NCBI GenBank assembly: GCA_015178975.1
Contig: WHVD01000050.1
Coordinates: 248,001 to 312,000 of the forward strand
From: Hysterangium stoloniferum
Lineage: Eukaryota; Basidiomycota; Agaricomycetes; Hysterangiales; Hysterangiaceae
DNA: 64,000 bases
Direction of reading: 5' to 3'
The notes under the pieces are model-generated. The model did no database searches and was not told where the DNA came from. It saw only the letters and a list, made by a program, of their open reading frames with translations. Positions within the stretch are counted from its first letter, which is position 1; the number at the start of each line of letters is the position of its first letter. The position numbers and the translations under genes were made by a program. Below, piece by piece: positions 47,435-58,900 of the stretch.

Positions 47435-50400
47435 CTATACCCACGTCAGACCTTTTGTGAAATGAGATGATAGGTTCAGTGTACTCACAGTCTTCACCTC
47501 TGAGGAACGACGGATTAATGACACCTCATACTCTTGCGAGTTACTTGAAGCGCCCCCTCTTTGATGACGACTAGACCTGGTCAGTTCGAACGTCCCCCGC
47601 TCATCAGTAAAGACGATTAAAGATGAATTCTCCCGAGATTTAAAACGCTCTTTTGAGAACAGACATTTTTCTGACAATCTCTCAGTCAGCATCAGTTGTA
47701 GATTGTTGGTATCGAAGGAAACCCATTTTGTCTCTACTGCCATGGCAAACAGAGGTAACTTTGATGTCACATCCACAGGAAACACGTTTAATCGGGTGTG
47801 AAGATCAATTTTGGTTCGCGTTCGCAGAGGTTTGGTGGAGGTCAGTAAGGCTCCTGTGCTAGCGCGGCGCCATAGTTTCTTGGCTGCATGGTCGTGCGCA
47901 TATAGGCGAACGTCGAAATCACCCACAGATGCCAACTTAAATACCTCACATAAGACATGAGAGGTTAGTCGTATATCACGTTTCAGGTTCGTGGTTGAGA
48001 TGCTTTTATGATTACATGCCACAATATGAGGTAAAATCTGCTGAGAACGGATTTAACACGTACTGTATCCCAAGCGCGACAAAAGTACCATTGTGCTTTA
48101 CCCATACTGGACTTCCACTACATGTGGCAGGGGGATATGTACTATGTTTTTCAACTCCTGAAAAGCAAATATTGCAAAGATCGGTCCCCATTTCTCGGGC
48201 ATCTGACTTGTTACGCTTGGTTGAGTATTCAGTGATGAAACAGCATTTGCTGTGCAAAAATGATTCGTCCTCTGAAAGAATCAAGTTGAAAGGAAACCCG
48301 CGAATATGCTGTACGCGCTCCCGTAGAAGGAGGACGCCACATTCAGTTTCGCCCACAGGCTTTGGTTTTGTGACGTCAGCCTTAATAACCAGCCTGTCTA
48401 CGATGGGTACGGCAACTCCACTAGCCAGAAAAACATTCAATTTATTGACAGGAAGTAGTACTCCTTGGGGGTCGACAAGATTGGAAGCGGCGGTAAGGAC
48501 GACTTTGTGCGAGCTCCGCGGAATATAAATAAAAAAACCGGTCCCAGAGTTAACCTTCCCATCTCGATTGGATTGGATTTTCACAAGCCAGTTACAAATT
48601 GTGAGACTGCTTGAGATTGAAGAGATTTGATTTGTTGACATTGTCCCGGTCACACTGGCTGGGGAACGGGGCTTCCAGGAGACGGTCAATGGATGACAAG
48701 AGCAAAGCAACGTGTAACCTACCTTATTGCCATCGTTTAACGTATTACCTGGCGATTTGTCTAGAGACAACTTGGTGGACTGGATTTTACAAGAGTACAT
48801 AAAGGAGTTCAAATGTCAAAGAAGCAATAGGATTGAAGTAGCTTACATTGATTCTTTCGTGGCTATTAGAAGTTTGAAATGTCTGGAAATCTCTCTGAAT
48901 GGTTTGTTGATCTATGACACAAGTCAAAAGAGGATAATCATTAGCATATTTGCGGAAAAACCTGTGTTCTGGAGGTGTCGAAGAACGATATTTCAGAATT
49001 CAGGTAGACGAGAACAGGCAGGAAATACCATACATTACCACCTGTCGAGTCGACTGTTGTGCTCTCTCCCAGATATTCACAACCACTGGACGGGGTTTTC
49101 TGGTCATTGGACAGATTTATTGACTATAATTTGTCAATTCCACTGAATCATTAAATGGCTCTTCTAAAAAGCAGCTAAGGCTTACACGCCCAATATCTCC
49201 ATCAACCGAGCCGCATTCCGATCCGCCATCTTCTACCTTTAGATACGCAGAAACCTGTGAGGCGCTGGATGATCGTGAAAGGAATTCTGGGCTGTTGCGA
49301 TTCGAACTCTGTGTAATCAAGCTTAGACAGAAAGCGAGTCTTGGGATTGGTGTGCATATGATATACCTTTTCACCCAAGTGATTGCTTTCGCCACCCTTA
49401 ATGAGATGGTTGAGAGAAGGATCACTGGGGGGTGAGGATGACCTGGATACCACAAACTGAGATAATTGGGATTAAGACTTCGGATGTCTGAAATAACATG
49501 ACCTTACCTGAATGGTCGTTTCGGCAATAGGTGGGAGATCATTTCTTGTTCGAGTGTTTCCGAAGCTTGGGGTCTGAAGAGAGGACAGTAATGGACGTAG
49601 CGGACCGGTATTTGGTTCATCGGGACCAGAAGTAGATGAAGGGGGCGGCATGAGAAGTAGGGGGGGAGCCATGAACTGTATGGTACGGTTAGAGACGTTA
49701 ACGCGTTATAAGCTTTGCCGTACTAATGCATGGCATATTTCGTATGCTGACCATCTCTGAATAATAATCTCGTCAAAAAGGTTGTCCGCAGCCATGTCCT
49801 GTAAGCTCAAGCGTATGGTGTTGTAGTCGTCGTCATCATCGGATCCAAACTTGACCATTTCAACGTGGTCCTTGTTCAATCCAATTGCAGCAGCATCTGG
49901 TAGGCCAGGGATTATTGCAGATTCCTTATTCACCAGCTATTCACATAATCAGCGAATAATTACCAAAAGTCCAAAGGGAGTCCTTACTATCGCCTGAACT
50001 ACGCCGGATAGATTCACAGGACGAGTCTCATAAAAAAATACAGTTCGGAATTGTCGACTTATAGGGGTATAGCGGGACGAAAGCTCTGAAAGCTTCTGAG
50101 GGTCCTCGAGTTCCTGCACAACTCGACCATTCGTGGAAGAGAGGTATTTACCCCATCTTAAAAAATATAACCCAGTGCTAGCCAGCCGAATGTTTTGGTG
50201 TGGAGTGCCCAAAAAGATGATTCCATATGTGGATAGCTCAATGCTCTTATGTTCATTCAGATGACTCCGATTCGTTGAGTTAGAATATACCAGTGCCTGT
50301 TCGCAGTGGTCACCAGTTAATTGTAAGAGTTGTGTTCAACCGGATGCATACATACAGATTTTAAGATAATACCTCCTAGACTGTGGGCTATGAATATAAT

Positions 50401-50869
50401 GGGACGTTTCTGCGAATGTTGGAATTTAGCTGCATGTGGAGCACAAGAGATTCAGATCTAGAAATCGAAATACCAAAGTTCGTGTCGCCTTTCTAAACAT
50501 TACTAGCTTGGCTATGAATGTTTCAGAGAGATCATAAATCGTTTGATAAGAAAGTTGAGGTCGACCGTGTGTGTTGCCATCATACCCGTATGTCAAAATC
50601 CTGGCTCGTGGAATAGCTTTAGGCAATAGATCTCGTAGCCAAAGGATATTCGATTTTTCATGTGTCCATGATAATTCATAATGGCCATTCAAGCCATGAA
50701 GGGCTACGATGCTAGGGAGCTAGATGTGAGTACATCTTGGCACCTGTAGGCTCACGATACTCAGTGCTTACTCAACAAGCGGGCAATCACCTGGAGCAAG
50801 TTTCTTGACCCCATAGTCGCCTTGGAGGGAGCTACTTTGGTAAGGTAGTATGAATCCTGTGTTAGACAT
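47435..50869 (-). CDS. SesB-like alpha/beta hydrolase joined to a trypsin-like domain
   Basis: The start at 50869 (MSNTGFILPYQ) leads, after one intron, into the SesB/DUF676-type hydrolase: IVALHGLNGHYELSW, WLRDLLPKAIPRARILTYGYD, nucleophile FIAHSLGG, IIFLGTPH, and the probable catalytic His in LNKDHVEMVKF. This hydrolase is known as an N-terminal effector domain of fungal NLR-like proteins and as a stand-alone gene. Here phased exons lead instead into a Pro/Ser-rich linker (APPLLLMPPPSSTSG, VVSRSSSPPSDPS) and then short exons up to a trypsin-like domain (48646-48020): GTGFFIYIPRSSHKVVLTAAS with Ser in place of the catalytic His, ECGVLLL, and CSGSPVWV with the Ser kept. A beta-rich C-terminal module follows (WVSFDTNNLQLMLTERL). 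The exons around 49100-48650 and 48020-47900 are not fully resolved, so two adjacent genes remain possible. No NACHT or NB-ARC domain is visible. Confidence 0.68.
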
Positions 50870-50879
50870 TATTTGGAAG

Positions 50880-51840
50880 CAAAGTTTGTTAGCGAATTTA
50901 TGGCTATAGCGACAAGCAGCACTCAGGCATGCTCGTGAGCTTGAGATGCAGTTGTGCCTTCGCCTTTATTTCTCATCCTCGTGCTGTTTCTATTAGACGA
51001 GATAATACATGAACACCAATCAGAGGGAATTCAAATTATCTGTCAATGTTGCTTCAAGCTGTCACGTCACGCCTTGCCATGAGGTCGGATCCTGACAACT
51101 ATATTGTAATATAATAGTTCTAGAATGTCTTATTAATCCAACCGGTTTACTATGGGTCCAGCGAGGGGAAGAGCATGATGTCGGGATATGTCCTAATATA
51201 ATGAGCGAAGAACGTGTAGATATGAATGCTTCTTCCTACTATGCTTATTGTTTCACAACTGATTCTATTATTCAAGCTTGAATTGCAAAAATATGCCCAT
51301 CTACCGAGGTCAGCAATCTGCTGAAGTACCACAAGGGTTAAATCAAATATAGAACGCCGCATGTTGGCACAAAGAACTTCAGATCGTGTTCTTTCAATTC
51401 AGATGTCACCTCCTGGCACAACCTTCCAACTGTATTTTTGGACACGTGTTAACATCACCGGTCATCATTTAATTTAAGTGAAGAAAGCATGGGTTAATGG
51501 ATGAACGAAGAACTATACATCTCTCCCTCCGGCAAAAATGACTTTTAATAATCGAGCCTGATAATAACAACACTCACCACACATAAGCGAAACCACGTCC
51601 TTCCTTTGGTGGGGGCTATGGTAATTGGACGCGAAGGTACTATAGCATAACTGTAATAAATACAATCAATATGATGTTTAATGGTTATAAAGGGTCAATT
51701 TCAACCCATGGATGGGTTCTAAGTCCAGCGCGGTTCGGTCGTTGTGTGATAGTTAAGTATGTCCCAGCGAATTTGGAACCACTGCTGGGGTGAACCACTT
51801 TTGGAGCACCACAAAATCCTTTGCAGGGATGTCAAATTTT
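50880..51840. other. Intergenic, upstream of the hydrolase gene
   Basis: No feature is supported. Confidence 0.4.
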
Positions 51841-51845
51841 GTTAG

Positions 51846-51945
51846 AATTTAAGAAATGGATTTTGTGCACTGCAAGATTCTATTAATTTCCTTATAAGGA
51901 AATCAATTTGAAATTTTGTGGCAAACAAAATCCATTTCTTAAATT
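51846..51945. mobile_element. Foldback / MITE-like element, 100 bp
   Basis: Perfect 21-bp inverted arms at 51846-51866 and 51925-51945 surround a centre that holds an 18-bp perfect palindrome (51886-51903, ATTTCCTTATAAGGAAAT). Another short palindrome (TCCCCTATAGGGGA) follows near 51974. The strong symmetry suggests a non-autonomous DNA element. Confidence 0.6.
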
Positions 51946-52394
51946 TCACCTCACTGAGAAGGATTTTGAGTGTCCCCTATAGGGGATCAGCCCAGCAGTG
52001 AACAGAGTCAAACTGCTTGAATGTAAGCCTGGCGCCCCAGTCTTACGCATTCTCTTTTTGTTCCACTCTTATTGTTCCATCCCTTTTGTTCTTGGCACGT
52101 GATCACAGCATATATAGCCTAGGTAGTTTGCCTTCTCTTTCTTTACTGTACGCTGCCCGCCATGTAGACTGTTTGCTAGTTCATTGAGCAATACACTGTG
52201 GTCCTATCAACCGTGTGACCCAGACCCAGTGAGCCTATTTGACGACAGGCTTCCATTGAAGCTCAGTTATACAAAGAGATGGTCGGGTTTTGGGTGGGAT
52301 CTGGGCACAGGTCTTAACAAATATCAAGAGATTCTGGAAAAAATGGTGATAATTTCCATGAATCTGAGACCATGCATATAAAATCCTGTCAACT

Positions 52395-52490
52395 ATCAAT
52401 CAATTCCAGTAAATTCAAATTAATTTCAGTAAATTCAAATTAATTTCAGTAAATTTAAATTGATTCCATTTAATTTAAATGAATTTCCAA
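52395..52490 (+). repeat. AT-rich short tandem repeat
   Basis: Repeats of a roughly 21-bp unit built on TTCAGTAAATTCAAATTAAT, decaying toward the right. Confidence 0.7.
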
Positions 52491-52495
52491 TTGTT

Positions 52496-53372
52496 TGTTA
52501 GGACCCTCACCATTTTGGACCCCAGCACCTTGTTTTACCCTTGTTACCTTTGGGCACCCCACTATTGGTACCCCCAACCATACATAGTGTCACCATCTGT
52601 GGTGCCCTGACACCTGTTCTTCTGTAGATTATCTTTTTGGTCATCCCATCCCATCTCCATCATGACTTCTCACTTCCTTGATTAGCCTTTGAATCATCCA
52701 TTAACACTTTTATATAAAAACCCTATCATGTATGCTATAGTTCTTCAGTTCCAATATTGACTTAGATACCCCCTTTTGTGTTTAAGCCCCTTTGCTTGCT
52801 CCTAATACTCTTGAAGACAACAATGGCCAGCCATGACCCTTAGCACTTCAGCCTTCCAGTTGATTCAGCTACATATTGTTACGATCCCCATCATTTTGGA
52901 CCTGTTTTGGACTCAATACCCTTCATCATCTCACTGTCAGAACTCCTGCACACAGTATCACCCATGGCACCCCCAACACTTGTTTTTATTATAGTTCTGA
53001 CCCTTTTAGCTTTCCATTCCATCTCATTCACTCCCATCACTGTCTCCCTGTGTACATCTCACTTGCCACCTCAGACCCTGTTAGTATTGTTTAGTTCTTT
53101 ACATTTAGTCTCCCTGCCTTGTCATTGTTTCCTATGATCCATTTCACCCTTCACTTCCTTGATTGGCCCTCCAGTCATACATCTCATTGTAGTATAAAAT
53201 CTTCTTCATGTATGCTACATTTCTTCAGTTTGAAAATTGACTTAGATTAGCCTCTACTACTTCTCAGTCTCTTTCCTCCCTTTTCAATACTCTCAAAGAT
53301 GTTCTTCAGCAAGCCGTGAACTCTTACCTTACAACTCTTAGTATTTCAGGCCACCAGTTGATTGAGCTAAGT
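52496..53372 (+). repeat. Two tandem LTR-like copies
   Basis: Copy 1 (52496-52876) starts TGTTAGGACCC and copy 2 (52877-53372) starts TGTTACGATCC. Both contain CATTTTGGACC, CCTTGATT, a TATAAAA segment, ATGTATGCTA, CTTCAGTT and a terminal CCAGTTGATT. They look like old solo LTRs of the family whose ends also form the foldback at 37243. Confidence 0.65.
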
Positions 53373-53398
53373 GTTGATCTTCACCTTTATCATACTAT

Positions 53399-53800
53399 CT
53401 GCTTTGTTTGAAATACCAGAGCATCCTAACAGTTTGTGCAAGGGTGCAACACATAAGTTGAAGCCAAGCTCCACTATATTTATAGAGTCAGACCTTCCAA
53501 CTAGTATGATCTCTATCATCAGCCCCCTGATTAGCTCATTTTGTATCATTGGCCCCCTGAATTAGAGTCTCCTCCCACTTTTGCTTAGATCTTAAAAAAG
53601 TATCACCTTCAGTCTCAAAATCATACTACTTGCTCTTCTTGAAATAGTGGAGCATCCCAACAGTTTGTGTGAGGGCACAACACATACATAAGTTGAAGTC
53701 AAGCTCCACTTGTTTTGTAGAACCAGATCTCCTGGTTAAGTACAAAATACCCATCAGCCCTCTGACAACACACTTCCCCTTTGTCTTTAGACCTTAGATC
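53399..53800 (-). repeat. Two copia LTR fragments in tandem
   Basis: Two copies, about 53399-53560 and 53640-53800, match the LTR fragment at 40154-40310 in reverse orientation, including the polypurine tract (complement of CTTCCCCTTTGTCTTTAGA at 53772). Confidence 0.6.
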
Positions 53801-53806
53801 TTAACA

Positions 53807-54490
53807 TTGTTCCTTTCTGGACCGTTGTTCCTTTCTGGACCGTTGTTCCTTTCTGGACCGTTGTTCCTTTCTGGACCGTTGTTCCTTTCTGGACCGTTGT
53901 TCCTTTCTGGACCGTTGTTCCTTTCTGGACCGTTGTTCCTTTCTGGACCGTTGTTCCTTTCTGGACCGTTGTTCCTTTCTGGACCGTTGTTCCTTTCTGG
54001 ACCGTTGTTCCTTTCTGGACCGTTGTTCCTTTCTGGACCGTTGTTCCTTTCTGGACCGTTGTTCCTTTCTGGACCGTTGTTCCTTTCTGGACCGTTGTTC
54101 CTTTCTGGACCGTTGTTCCTTTCTGGACCGTTGTTCCTTTCTGGACCGTTGTTCCTTTCTGGACCGTTGTTCCTTTCTGGACCGTTGTTCCTTTCTGGAC
54201 CGTTGTTCCTTTCTGGACCGTTGTTCCTTTCTGGACCGTTGTTCCTTTCTGGACCGTTGTTCCTTTCTGGACCGTTGTTCCTTTCTGGACCGTTGTTCCT
54301 TTCTGGACCGTTGTTCCTTTCTGGACCGTTGTTCCTTTCTGGACCGTTGTTCCTTTCTGGACCGTTGTTCCTTTCTGGACCGTTGTTCCTTTCTGGACCG
54401 TTGTTCCTTTCTGGACCGTTGTTCCTTTCTGGACCGTTGTTCCTTTCTGGACCGTTGTTCCTTTCTGGACCGTTGTTCCTTTCTGGAACC
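53807..54490 (+). repeat. 18-bp minisatellite, 37 exact units plus one variant
   Basis: The unit TTGTTCCTTTCTGGACCG repeats without any change from 53807 to 54472. A 38th unit ending GGAACC closes it at 54490. Since 18 is a multiple of three and no unit holds a stop in several frames, long open frames arise on both strands (GTTVQK or SGPLFL repeats); I do not regard them as genes. Confidence 0.97.
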
Positions 54491-54904
54491 CTTGACTGTT
54501 TCTGTGACCTTGACTGTTAAAACTGTTAACAGTTTTGAAAGAGTGACTTTCTAAAGCCATTCATGCACCATTTTAATTCTAAAACAGTTTCAAGTTAAGT
54601 CCCACAAATACTTGGAGTTGTTGATGTAGATGAAAGTTGCAGGATAGGTGACTTTAGGAGGGAAGTCCCTTGACAAGCTGGAGCCTGCAGCAAAGTGAGA
54701 GTTCTTATGCTTGTTTTAACTTCATCCATGGGTTGTGGGTGTTGCTTAGTCCCTATTTGTAAGCACTTGTGAGTGCAGTGAGCATTAGAATCTCCACTCA
54801 ATCCCTACCTATCTTAATGCTTTTAAAGGCTCTTTGTCTGAAAAACTTTGAAAACATTATGTTTTTAGTAAGTTACACAAATTGAAAACACTTGAAGAAC
54901 TCAG

Positions 54905-55092
54905 TGTTGGAAAGCATCATGGACAACAGTGTCTATTCTTAGAATGACATAGGGGTGGTCTCCGGAACTTGTGGACACACGGGGATATAGGGCCGTGTCA
55001 CCTCGTATAAATACTAAGAGTCTGTTACTATGTTACTTAGTCTATTATACTTATCCTTGACTCCCTATTAATATGGGTCTTGATTTCTAACA
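54905..55092 (+). mobile_element. Solo LTR, 188 bp, with exact 5-bp target duplication
   Basis: The sequence runs from TGTTGGAAAG to TTTCTAACA and is flanked by CTCAG on both sides (54900-54904 and 55093-55097). It has a TATAAATACT box-like stretch near 55005. Confidence 0.8.
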
Positions 55093-55097
55093 CTCAG

Positions 55098-55900
55098 TGT
55101 TTTCTAAAAGACTTCCATGTGCCTTTGGAGTCGGAAAATTTGAACCTCCAGGCTCATAGCACTTTATCTTCTTAACTAGTGAGCAGCTGTGGATAGTCAA
55201 GCAGGATGACACAAACCAAGCTACTGGGAGAGGCAACGACAACGTAAATTCAGCATTTAACACTGATGAGTTTAGCTAAGTGCGATTTATGCATGTGGTC
55301 AAAAGCTCTTAATTGAGATATTTGATTACATTAGAGACTATTTGCAACTAATAATATCAGCAAACTGAATTAGTTCCTGATATAGCACAAAAGGAACAAC
55401 ATCACAATTACTGCCATAGGCACCAAATAATACAAAAATAGCAACAGCACTTACCATGCGTAACAATTGTAGAGTTGCAGTGTGTGAACTCAGGTCCTAC
55501 AATATTATGACCAGCGCTAAATTGTTAAACACCTCGTTATTGGTCAGACCTTAATCCAAGGCGGTCTTCGTTCATCTGCTCTAGGGGCTCAGGAGTCGGA
55601 CCATTTGAATCCGGGGAAATTTTTATTCAGAAGTCACTCAAAGCCCTGTTTATTTGTATGAACCAACGTCAACGAAAGTTTTGTCGTGAATGTTTATGGA
55701 TGGTACCTGTACCAATCTGAATTTCTACTACTACTGACCATGAGGTTGTCCCGCTGAGAATCCAGGTACTCAGGATGTGTCTGGAAGAGGGCAAACACAC
55801 GTTTCATGTCTAAGTTTGCCTTAATGCCACCAATGGAGATACAAATCACTCTACAATTACAAATTTCATTCGCAAAACAAAATGTAGCGGAGAAATCAGC
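55098..55900. other. Intergenic, no feature recognised
   Basis: This lies beyond the 3' end of the second hydrolase gene. No gene is supported. Confidence 0.4.
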
Positions 55901-55908
55901 ATATTTCC

Positions 55909-58900
55909 TCAGTCTTTATCGAGCACCGGACAATTTCTCCCAAGACCCAACTGACGAAACTGGAGGAACAAAAGTATTCTTGTCACCGTCTTAAAAATGC
56001 GATTCATCAAATTATGAGCCTCGTTGGAAACTTCACACTCACTATGTCTATCACCTCGACGTTCAGGAAAGTTCACATAGTCAGTCGGTGGAAGGGCCGA
56101 TGGCACCGGAGTACGGATGACCTGTTCCTCTTCACTGGAAGGAGATTCGACGAGCGAAGGCGTCGCCATTGAGTGCACAAGACCAGAAAAGGAACGCGGG
56201 TCGGACAACGGCGTTGTGCTGAATGACTGTGTGCCTGCTGCAGTGCCCCCCAGTCCAGAGAGCGGCACTGCCCCCAACGACGTCGCCTGCTCGTTAATAG
56301 TTCTCTGATCGTCAATACCGTGAGATGAATTAGTGCCGAAAGAAAAGAGCTGGGGAGGAGGTTCCGCCATATGTGATACTGCTGGGGAGCCAATGAGTGA
56401 GTTCGCATGCAGTTGAGGCTCGTCTAACTGTTCTTGATCAAAATGACCGCTATCGTTTGAGCCCAACTCAGACTGAGGGGCTTCAGAAGCTGAATACGCC
56501 TTATCATTTCCGCTGCCGGAATTAGACAATGAACCGGTATTGAGGTAAGATGGCGGGATCATCGATAATGTCGGGCTGTGATTATATGAACGAGAGGAAC
56601 GATTAGTTGAGTATTCAGAGTTAGTTTGGGATGGGAATGAGTGGTGGCGGGTTATAGAGGATGGGCGAGTTACTTCATCGTCTGCATGGTTCGGCGGGCC
56701 CGGTTCATAGATATCTGGTGCTAGAGAGATATTAAGGTGAATCGGATCTAAGGAAATCAACGCTTCGCGTGGACTCACCATAGCTTTCAGGCTGACTAGT
56801 CCCAACATCAGCTTGAGCTTCTAGCTGATCAAATGGGTCGGTTGTGGAAGTTGATGATGAGGAGTACGAGTTTGGCACGGGGAATGAAGCGACGTTGTAT
56901 TTGTCAACCTTGACAGTCTGTTCGGGCGGGTTGGGATACTGTTTGAGGAAATCGATCTCACTAGAGGGGGTAGGAGGAATAGCAGAGACTAAGTGGGAAG
57001 CAATTGAGCTATCTATAAATTGGCTCGGAGGAGGGGCTGGGGCAGGTCTATAGTAATAAAAGCGGTTACCCTACGGTTCGCCAGAAATATGCAGCAAACT
57101 CACGGTAAGGCCGTCCTAAACGGTTTATGCCAGCTGACTGGTCTCCGTGAGTCGACTCGATCAGTAGAAGTATTTAACCTAGAGTCATTGTCCTTATCAG
57201 TAGTAGTAGCATTGGATACTGAACAGGCATGCGGCGAAGTATAGGATAGAAAGGGAGGTGTATCGTTCAGATCAATCAATTCGGTGGTCTGCGTAGTACT
57301 AGAGAGGTGTTGTACAACCAGAGGAAGAACGGGAGGTGAGTCTCGGTGTGTTGAGGCAGAGGATCTGGAGTACCGAGACTTATCAGTTACCATTGAGGAT
57401 GGAGTGATATCGTCGCAGTGGGATAATTGTGTGACCTGTCCCTCCGTCGACGAGGAATCATGAAGCACTGCTTGCTTTACAACAACAGTCGCCAAAGAGT
57501 CAAATTTCTCGCCACGTTCTCCAATTTCTTTACTGTGTCGAGGGAGCGCTGTTTTCTTCTCAGTCGGGCTAGACATGTACAGAACCTGATCTTCTCCGTC
57601 GGAGTGCTGATCGTGCGAAGAGGACAAATTGACGGCAGTCGACAATTTCTCTTTTGAAGGGCTGGGTACAACATCGCGCGCTATGTCGGGATACCTTTTG
57701 TCATGCTCTCGCGGCGGAGAAGGTCCAACAGTAGGGGTCAGAGTTGTGAAAAATCCGGCGACTGAAGGATCGTATATAGTGGGTTGGTACGAAGAAGAGG
57801 ATTCTGTTAAAAATTTGTTGGACGTAATGTTTGATTTCGATACCAATGGCTCGGGCTCACCGCTAATTGATCCTTGACCATGGGTGGACGGTGCTGGTGC
57901 AGGCTTTGAAGCAGAGGAAAACATGCCAGGGGATGTAACGGATATAGGGAGTGAACTGGCAGATGTGAAATCATATTGTGGTTTGGGAGACTCATATTGT
58001 TGTAGTAAGGAGAAAGCTGTCGCCTCTTCGTTGACACTTACTTCCAGGGTAGTCCTATTGGGACGAACGTCACCGTTGGTCGTCACAGAGACAGGACGAG
58101 AAGTTAGTTGAATCATAGGATGATCAGGCACAAGGGAAGATAACGATTCAGTCTTGATCAATGATGGTGAAGATTGAGGGGTGGCAGGTGACAGTTTTAC
58201 ATCTACCGGTGGATGTCCTAATGCAAGCACATTAATCACGATAACAGCCTGCAACTGTAACAGATGCACACCTCTAAATTTGGTAGGTTCGAGACAAGGA
58301 AACAAATCATGGGGAAGGGTGTCGTGTGAAGGCTTGTCCGGTCCGTTACGGGGAAGGGCAAGAGGTAATTGGCTTGTACGTACATCAACGGCTACCTCAC
58401 CATCGGGACTCGCCTTAAGCCCCGTAGCAGCAACTGCATTTTGATCCGCACTAGTTGGCAACATAGTTGTAGCAGGGTTATTGGCAACAAGGTTCGTAGT
58501 CAGGGCGGCGGACGGAGGCAACACCATTTGTTGCTCAGCATTTGCCCTCAGGCGTAAGCTGTCATCCTGATACACGGGCGAATATGAAGGAGTTGCAGGT
58601 GGGGAGGGTAGTGCATTACGACCGGCGTCGCTCTTCGCTGTCGACGAAGTTTCTGTCGCCGCTCGGAGAAAATTGTGTTGTTCTGTGTTGCTCCTATGAG
58701 TTCGTAATGTATTGTCCACAGATTGAGGTATGTTACTAATATGAGGGAACATATCAGGGGGTGGGGCTAAGGGCGAACCTACAATGCGTCCCGTTAGAAA
58801 AAAGTATTATAAACGGATGAAATGGCTCACTTGTATTGGCTGATGACAGAGTCGCAACATGGATATCGCGCCGAACGTTGGAAATCGGCTGATTTGTATA

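Noticed and set aside
53807..54490. CRISPR-like array
   Set aside because: The 18-bp units are directly adjacent, with no spacers, and the window is eukaryotic.
53787..54560. 257-codon minus frame and 237-codon plus frame made of six-residue repeats
   Set aside because: Both are a by-product of the 18-bp tandem unit, which has no stop in several frames; there is no domain, promoter or conserved end.
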